A stretch of 64,000 nt of DNA from positions 9,858,001-9,922,000 of the forward strand of contig NC_059508.1 of NCBI RefSeq assembly GCF_914767665.1. The letters are read 5' to 3'. The DNA comes from Harmonia axyridis. Its lineage: Eukaryota; Arthropoda; Insecta; Coleoptera; Coccinellidae. The notes beneath the pieces are model-generated. The model made no database searches, was not told the origin of the DNA, and saw only the letters and a program-made list of their open reading frames with translations. A program made the translations under genes and the position numbers. This document shows, one piece after another, positions 57,626 through 64,000 of this stretch (position 1 is its first letter; the number at the start of each line of letters is the position of its first letter).

Positions 57626-58051
57626 TTAGGTAAATGGTTCTCTCTGTAGGTGAAGATTTACAAAATGACTACATGATTTGTTCACCGATTTCCGTGTGAA
57701 GTAACAGGATAAGGGCCCAGGCACCAGCTTGAACTTTGTCGCATTTCTTTCATTTTTATCAGATGGGTCTTTGGCGAAAACCCAGCTTCTGAGGTTATTG
57801 CCACCAGGTTTGTAGTGATGTCCTGTATTGTTCGTTTTTTCGAAGAGATACGTTTCATTGAAGAAGAGGACGCTAATATATTCCAGAGGTGGTCGATTCG
57901 TATGTGATTTAATTTTTTTATTATTCACATACATTATAACTTTTTGGAACTCAAGTCCATGGAATGCATGCTGGCCAATAAATTTACCAGGGAACGGAAA
58001 TGGCTTAGCTCCTGATGCTGCAATATGTACAGTATGTTTCTTTCGCTTCAA
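57626..58051 (-). CDS. Unrecognised 141-codon frame, possibly a real exon
   Basis: The frame reads MKRKKHTVHIAASGAKPFPF, PGKFIGQHAFHGLEFQKVIM and YVNNKKIKSHTNRPPLEYIS at the start, then KTNNTGHHYKPGGNNLRSWV and FAKDPSDKNER in the middle, and ends LHLQREPFT. The balanced composition, Gly/Pro content and local base composition differ from the surrounding low-complexity frames, which speaks for coding origin. I cannot assign a family. Upstream on the minus strand it abuts a 133-bp MITE (58071-58203), so a 5' exon could be beyond it. A plus-strand frame (57828-58100) overlaps it and is probably a shadow. Confidence 0.4.
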   Translation of the reverse strand: MKRKKHTVHIAASGAKPFPFPGKFIGQHAFHGLEFQKVIMYVNNKKIKSHTNRPPLEYISVLFFNETYLFEKTNNTGHHYKPGGNNLRSWVFAKDPSDKNERNATKFKLVPGPLSCYFTRKSVNKSCSHFVNLHLQREPFT

Positions 58052-58070
58052 ATTCGATCTTCCTTTATGT

Positions 58071-58203
58071 ACAGGGTGTCCAGAATTCGACGCTCACTGA
58101 AAGCATCTCGAGAACTATAAAACTTGGAGGGAAAATCCACAAGAAATCCCGATCTCTAGTTATCGAGATGCTTTCAGTGAGCATTGAATTTTGGACAGCC
58201 TGT
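58071..58203. mobile_element. Short fold-back MITE, 133 bp
   Basis: Arms of about 40 bases, ACAGGGTGTCCAGAATTCGA with GCTCACTGAAAGCATCTCGA, are repeated inverted at 58163-58203 with few mismatches. They surround a centre of about 50 bases. It shares the ACAGGGTG end with several larger elements in the window. Confidence 0.85.
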
Positions 58204-60093
58204 TCACAATTTTTAAAAAACTTCTTTCATTGGAGTCTATGTTGTTATTTTCGAATTTTTCCTTTCAATTTGTCGTGTATTATAGCTGACACTGAACTAG
58301 TCTATTACATTCGTTGGATACGGTCGATGGAAGATATAAAAAATGAAAAGACTTTCGAACAATAATTTGAAACTGTCTATAATAACATAAACATCAATAA
58401 AATATTTATTGATGGAGGTAATAAATGTTTGGAGAAAGTAAGTACTAGTAGGTAAGCCACATTTTTTACAAGCAGGTGATAAAGGAAATTTTCTATTGTC
58501 GTAAAACTTTTCCTATTTCTATTATTTGCTCCCAAAAAATTAATACCTCGAACTTTTTTTTTTTTTTAATATTCAGATGACGCAACAACTCTGCGGTTTC
58601 AAACAAATTACGGTGCGAATGAAATGTATCCATTTGAAAACACGATATACTTGTTGACCAACACTAATTAAATATTATAATCTGTTATTTAGCTTCCTTC
58701 AAATCACATAATCGAATACTTGGTGCCATATCGAAACAACTGGTCGGAATTCTTAAGTGGGATTGTCTCTTGTTTTCAATCGTGAATATATATCTTGGCA
58801 AGCCTGATTATCGTTCTTAATACCGATCAGCCAGGCCTACTGTAAAATTCCTTGACATTTGTAGGACCCTGACGATAGAACAACTTTCACACCGAGCTAC
58901 ACAAGCTGAAAATTCGCCTATGTTTGAACGAAACCACTTCGGATTCATTTAATTCGACGTCAATACGACTCGGTGCATGCGAATTATACAGGGTGGCCCT
59001 CACAAAAATTTCAACCTTAGAATTTCGCTTGAAGTTTCGAAAAAATCACTCAATACATTTTGGATCACAATTCTTGTTACTCAATAATGAATTAAAAAGT
59101 TGAATCTTTATTTTCAACAACTATGTTGTTGTCATATTTCTGAAGTAAATTTTAGAAGACCATGTAAAAGATCGTATAACTATAGTACTTTTTCTATCAG
59201 TTGTACTATCAAGTTTGTTACCTCTAATTTATCGTCATTACTAAATTGTTTTTCAGTTTTGAATAGCTGCAAAACTAATTTGATATCTCAAATTCTTTGT
59301 TTCAAAATTCATGATATTATTGAACACAATAAGCAACAGGTTTAGCAGTTTCAAAATTTTTGGAGATTTTATATGATATTTCATTGTCTTCTCCTATTTT
59401 CATGTACGAGTTGATAATAATCTGTGAAATATCAGGTAACACCAAACTATTCTTCAAAAATCGCAGTATTTTTTGTTTTTTTCCAAAATCGAACATGAAA
59501 TCAGATAATACAGTTAAAGAGCGTGACAGAACAGTTGTAATAACGACAGGAAAAAAGAACTAAATAAAGAACGTAGATACGAACAGAACCATGGGGAGTC
59601 CCGATAGGTAGTTACACGAAAGCATCCAAACCAAATTAATAAATATTTAGGCACTGAACCGTTATTTTACCGATGTAATAACTTTTATGATAACGGATTT
59701 TTGAATCACGAACCACTGCTGAATATCCTCACAGGGTGAAGAAGTTGCCATCACATGTTGATTTGTATTCATTCGAGAAAAACACTGACTCTTCTTCGTC
59801 AGATCAGAAGCTTCATCACGCTACTTCAGCATTAGTAAAATCAAATTCACTGAGTGAGTTGAAGAATCTTCTGAATCATAAATTTTTTAATTTTTTGGAA
59901 ATAGTAGTTTCTGCATCAATCTGGAGGATTTTCAATCTGTTTTTGTATTTTAGGTCAAGCTGACATTTAAATATTTGATAACTTTTTTGTTACGAGGGTA
60001 ACTATTTATGTATTGAGAATACAAAAATAAACAAGCTGATTTTGAATGACCTTCTTTAACATCGTCCTTGAGCGAACTACGTCCACGTTTGAA
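58204..60093. other. No recognisable gene
   Basis: AT-rich spacer. A lone element end (ACAGGGTGGCCCTC) occurs at about 58989. The frames at 59100-59345, 59360-59563 and 59736-59963 have no motif. Confidence 0.4.
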
Positions 60094-60096
60094 TAA

Positions 60097-60883
60097 GGCT
60101 AGGAACATAGTGAAGCGACCAAGAGGAGCGAAGAGGATAGTAGAGAGGATAGAGGCGAATTCAAACGAATATATTCTAATAGGGTAGCACATAGTGCAGC
60201 GATCCCGACTGCGGTTGCGCTAGGCGGTTAAGCGAGGATAGAGGCGCGATCGGGGAAGTTTGTTTTCTTTGATCGCCGCGCAGCTGCGCAAGTAATAAAT
60301 AAAATTGGAAAAGGAGGCATTCATAAGTTCGATGTTTGTGAAAAGTAATTTGTGGAATCAGAGAGATGCTAAACATCATAATTGATATATTTTGGACAAG
60401 TTATAGGATGCTGTAGCGGATGAAATGAAACAAACAAGTAATTAATCCGTGGGAGTGATAGGGTCGCTAATGAAATTAGTCCAGTTTTTCATTAATTAAG
60501 ATTCAATTTTTTCCAGAATGTAGTCGTTGTAATATTCATACGGAAATATAAAAGAAATTTCTCTGGATGATCATGTAATTCTTTATACAAGTGATGAAAT
60601 TCACCATGTACTTTCCTAGATTTATTAATTTCGTGAATACAATAAGTTCTTCTATTTTCATCATTTTTCATTACATACCGGAGTTTCAATAACGAATTTT
60701 CTAACAGTATAAATCCATTTTTCGGAAACGCGCCTCCTCTATAGTAATCAAACTCGACTATCGCCTTGATTTCTTGTTCGCCTCACTATGAGATGGCACC
60801 TCGTCATCGCCGCTACTCTCGGGAACGCTATCCTCTCTGCTATCCTCTTCGCACCTCTTGGTCGCTTCACTATGTTCCTAGCC
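60097..60883 (-). mobile_element. PIF/Harbinger-like deletion derivative
   Basis: TAA at 60094-60096 and 60884-60886 flanks inverted ends of about 55 bases, GGCTAGGAACATAGTGAAGC continuing GACCAAGAGG-GCGAAGAGGA, with only a few mismatches. A 3-base TAA/TTA target duplication is the PIF/Harbinger hallmark. Inside, on the minus strand, a 65-codon fragment resembles the N-terminal part of PIF transposases. The ends are unusually rich in G and C and contain repeated GAGGATAG words. The DDE domain is absent, so this is a non-autonomous 787-bp derivative. Confidence 0.75.
60492..60689 (-). pseudogene. N-terminal fragment of a PIF/Harbinger-type transposase
   Basis: The frame has KVHGEFHHLYKELHDHPEKF followed by LLYFRMNITTTTFWKKLN. 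PIF transposases show the same order near the N-terminus: a 'GEF--L--EL--D-EKF--YFRM---TF--LL' block ahead of the DDE domain. The frame stops right after this block near the left inner edge, and no DDE residues are visible. The identification is supported by its position inside an element with TAA target duplications. Confidence 0.6.
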
Positions 60884-61112
60884 TAAGTTTACCAGCGATA
60901 TACAGTGGCTTTAAATGGTGCATCATCGCCAAAAGTTGAATTTAGTTGTTAGATGCATTTTTCTTAAGTTAAACCACGTCGAAAGTCGTAATTTTCATTG
61001 CTCGAAAATTTTCACGAGTTGAATCCATATTTTGGCAGAGATGAAATCTTCAATTTACTGTAAAAAATTAAAATTGTGCTCGTACGTCAAAACGTTATGA
61101 GTACTTATAATA

Positions 61113-62001
61113 AAGGGTGTTTTTTTCAGAGCTATAGAACTTTAAATTGCAATAAAACAACGATGGATTATTCGATTAACATGAATTTTATTTATCCGCA
61201 AGATAATCTTGTGGCATTACATTTTGAATATGATTTCTGGCATATGACCGCCACGGCTGGCTCGGATGTAGTTCAATCTGGACGTCGAATTTTCGATGAC
61301 TTTTTCCAACATTTTTGGCCGTATATCGGCAATAACACCGCGAATGTTGTCTTCCCAATGGTCAAGGGTTTGTGGCTTATCCGCATAGACCAATGACTTT
61401 ACATAGCCCCACAGAAAGTAGTCTAGCGGTGTTAAATCACAAGATCTTGGAGGCCAATTCACAGGTCCAAAACGTGAAATTAGGCGGTCACCAAACATGT
61501 CTTTCAATAAATCGATTGTGGCACGAGCTGTGTGACATGTTAGGCCGTCTTGTTGGAACCACAGCTCCTCGACATCATGGTTGTTCAATTCAGGAATGGA
61601 AAAGTTAGTAATCATATCGATCACCATTGACTGTAACGTTCTGGCCATCATCGTTTTTGAAGAAGTACGACCAAACAGTCAGTTTTTCTGGATGTAACGG
61701 TGTTTCGACATACACTTGAGGATAAGCTTCACTCCAAATGCGGCAGTTTTGTTTGTTGACGTAGCCATTCAACCAGAAGTGCGCTTCATCGCTAAACAAA
61801 ATAAAATGGACGTAGTGCGCGATACGTATTCGGCACAGAACCATTATTTTCGAAATGAAATTGCACTATTTGCAAGCGTTGAGTCTATTCATGATGAATT
61901 GCCAAACAAAACTAAGAATAAATGACTTGACAGCTGTTAAATCGATTGCCATCTTAAACAGTAATGCCAACTTAAAGTTATATACCTCGAAAAAAAAAAC
62001 A
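61113..62001 (-). mobile_element. DD41D mariner-like element, deletion lineage (copy 5)
   Basis: The left end AAGGGTGTTTTTTTCAGAGC is good with TA before it; the right TIR is worn after CCTCGAAAAAAAA. The minus-strand frame 61217-61651 (144 codons) runs from NFSIPELNNHDVEELWFQQD through the second Asp (FQQDGLTCH), the third (TPLDYFLWG) and the C-terminus MPEIIFKM with no stop. A deletion near 61672 removes the CALWAGG region and shifts the frame from the upstream part (61605-61844, SDEAHFWLNGYVNKQNC). It carries the lineage junction at about 61800-61815 plus an 11-base loss near 61880. Confidence 0.9.
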
Positions 62002-62989
62002 AAATGTCAAATTTTACGATGTCAATATCAGATTTCACCTGGCAATATCAGTATTGCCAATTCTCAATTCATAAATAGTAAAAAAAAATTCGTTCATCGA
62101 AAAAGGTGAGATATTTATTCATAAACATAATTTGGGCACACAGAACAAAAAATGTTCTGAAAAAATATAATCAACATAAACATAGAATTGGGAGAGTAGA
62201 TACCGAAGTCAGGAGGTTATCCATTGGAAAAAAAAACCAAAATAAACCAAAAAACTGATTTATTCGATAAGTTTGTGTCAACGCTTACCTGACTTAAAAA
62301 AAGGTATAATGAATTGCGAAAAAAGTTCTTGGGTTTGTTAACGAAGTGAAGTTTCGGCTGGCTGAATTAGTGTTCGGCCAATGCAATCATATTACGATGA
62401 GAAATGGGCCGTGGATCCAGTTTAACCCTTAACAAAACCACATAACTCATTCCTCAGAATGACCAGAATTCACAGGGTCTATCCTGACAAATCATAATGG
62501 ATACGGCTTTTCTTCATTTGAAAAGTTTTAATAAATAATCCAGACTTTGATTTATCCATCGCGGAGAAGGAACATATCCGTCTCATTTGTTAAGATGAGC
62601 AACGTCATATAATTAATTTTCAATTTTGAGTAATGAATGGTGCTCTTATAGTCATCCTATTATACCATCGGACAAACGTGGCCAAAGATATCCAACTGGG
62701 AAGATAGCAATCTTGACTTAACCTTTTACCAACGAAAGTCACGACAAAATGCCGACATTACTGCACTAATAAAGTATAATAAGGCAAACTTTTACTTTCT
62801 ATATGATATAACGTACAAGACACCTGCGATTTACGATCTCAATATCGAATGAAACAAAGACAACTGTTTGTACCACTTACAATGAAATCTGAGAGCATTA
62901 CGAATTCCATATTGTGTTTGCTTCTCCCACACAATAAACCGAAAAATAAAGGACGTTTTCGAAACTCTGAAGCAGCGCGAAACGTATTA
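62002..62989. other. No recognisable gene
   Basis: AT-rich spacer between DD41D copy 5 and mariner copy G. Near 62005-62050 CAATATCAG words repeat. No frame worth reporting. Confidence 0.4.
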
Positions 62990-62991
62990 TA

Positions 62992-64000
62992 ACAGGCCAA
63001 TTGAAAAGTACCCGGTCTACCATAGTGAAACACATTTTTTTGGCAAAATTCCATTTCATTATTCAACAAACATAGTTGCTTTCGAGGGCGGTACAGCGAT
63101 TATAGCGATCTTTCAACTTTTTGATACCATTTTTGTAGTACGATTTGTCTTTTGCTTCAAAATAAGCCTCAGTTTCGGCGATTACTTCTTCATTAGCGCT
63201 AAATTTCTTTCCAGCGAGCATTCTTGTGAGGTCTGAGAACAAGAAAAAGTCGCTGGGATCCAGATCTGGCGATATCGCTGGATGTAGAAGCAATTCGAAG
63301 CCCAATTCATGCAATTTTGCCATTGTTTTCATTGATTTGTGACACGGCGCATTGTCTTGATGAAACAGCACCTCTTTTTCTTCAAATGGAACGGTTTTTT
63401 AACGATTTCATCCTTTAAACGATCCAACTACGCTATTTAATTATCGCTGTTAATGGTCTGGCCCTTTTGGAGGTAATCAATGAATATTATACCCTGCGTA
63501 TCCCAGTATACTGATGCCATAACCTTGCCAGCTGACTGTTGTGTTTTTCCTCGCTTTATATTCGATTCATCGTGTGTACTCCACTCAGCTGACTGTCGAT
63601 TGGACTCCGGAGTGAAATAATGGAGCCATGTTTCATCCATTGTCACATATCGACGCAAAAATTCAGGTTTATTGCACTCAAACAGCTTCAAACACTGCTC
63701 AGAATCATTAAGGAGTTGTTGCTTTTGATCGATTGTGAGCTCGCGTGGCACCCATTTCGCACACAGCTTTCTCATGTACAAATAGTCGTGAATGATATGA
63801 TATACACGTTCAGGAGATATCTTCACAATGTCTGCTATCTCGATCGACTTCATTTTACGGTCATTCAAAATTATTTTGTGAATTTTTTTGATTTTTTCGT
63901 CGGTGACAGCCTCTTTTGGGCGTCCACTGCGTTCGCCGTCTTTGGTGCTCTTTCACCACGTTTAAACTTAGCAACTTAACAATGATGGTTGATTTTCCTA
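62992..64000 (-). mobile_element. Irritans-type mariner, cut by window edge (copy G)
   Basis: The 3' TIR at the left, ACAGGCCAATTGAAAAGTAC, has TA before it (62990-62991). The transposase on the minus strand is long and only lightly damaged. The frame 63437-63868 has EIADIVKISPERVYHIIHDY, KWVPRELTIDQKQQLLNDSE, the first Asp in VTMDETWLHYF and VYWDTQG. The frame 63063-63371 has the second (FHQDNAPCH) and third (PDLDPSDFF) Asp and ends YNRCTALESNYV. Breaks near 63400 and 63890-63980 disrupt it. The 5' end and its TIR are outside the window. This copy keeps all three catalytic Asp. Confidence 0.92.

Overview
This is AT-rich, intron-bearing eukaryotic DNA from an arthropod, very probably an insect. 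A beetle is my best guess, from the repertoire of mariner, Tc1, Tigger and short 'ACAGGGTG'-ended inverted-repeat elements, but no species is assigned. There are no operons and no rRNA, tRNA or CRISPR. Host coding content is sparse. I see two exons of a ChaC-type gamma-glutamylcyclotransferase on the minus strand (6054-6702), one well-spliced plus-strand exon of a conserved-looking protein (51854-52015), a weak candidate for a small secreted peptide with a TATA box and poly(A) signal (32212-32581), an unrecognised minus-strand reading frame (57626-58051), and some promoter-like segments (about 17.1 kb, 24.4 kb and 26.7 kb).

Most of what can be named is mobile DNA. (i) Seven irritans-type mariner copies (TIR like ACAGGCCAATTGAAAAGTCC, TA target duplications) lie at 3.9, 30.4, 32.9, 38.3, 39.9, 54.6 and 63.0 kb, all broken. 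(ii) Five copies of a second mariner-like family with DD41D spacing lie at 9.7, 23.3, 26.8, 34.5 and 61.1 kb. All five carry the same large internal deletion, so they are a non-autonomous lineage that spread after the deletion; two much older relics of related elements lie at 21.5 and 40.6 kb. (iii) A 3.7-kb Tigger/jerky-type element (10842-14564) has clean TIRs, a two-exon transposase frame without stops, and replacements at two of its three catalytic aspartates. (iv) A Tc1-like DD34E relic lies at the left edge. (v) A PIF/Harbinger-like deletion derivative (60097-60883) has a TAA target duplication. (vi) LINE fragments lie at 12.7 and 44.1 kb. (vii) Several fold-back or long-TIR MITEs lie at 6.95, 15.8, 36.4, 45.2, 49.2, 52.3 and 58.1 kb.

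Layout: 0-5 kb has a Tc1 relic and a mariner downstream of the ChaC exons. From 6.9 to 15.8 kb a tandemly repeated unit of about 1.3 kb is present three times and is split by nested insertions; two unrelated elements entered the same TA position in different repeats. From 17 to 30 kb there is a CpG-rich promoter-like segment, unannotated DNA and DD41D copies. From 30 to 41 kb is a dense mariner zone with one fold-back element. From 42 to 50 kb there are tandem repeats, including a satellite with a three-monomer higher-order unit of 411 bp. From 50 to 64 kb there is one host exon, MITEs, the Harbinger derivative and two more mariners.

I found no convincing new multi-gene system. The observations I rate highest are the amplified deletion lineage of DD41D mariners, the stop-free but catalytically altered Tigger transposase, the satellite higher-order repeat, and the repeated insertion at one homologous TA site. 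All coordinates and identities were read by eye without database or alignment tools.
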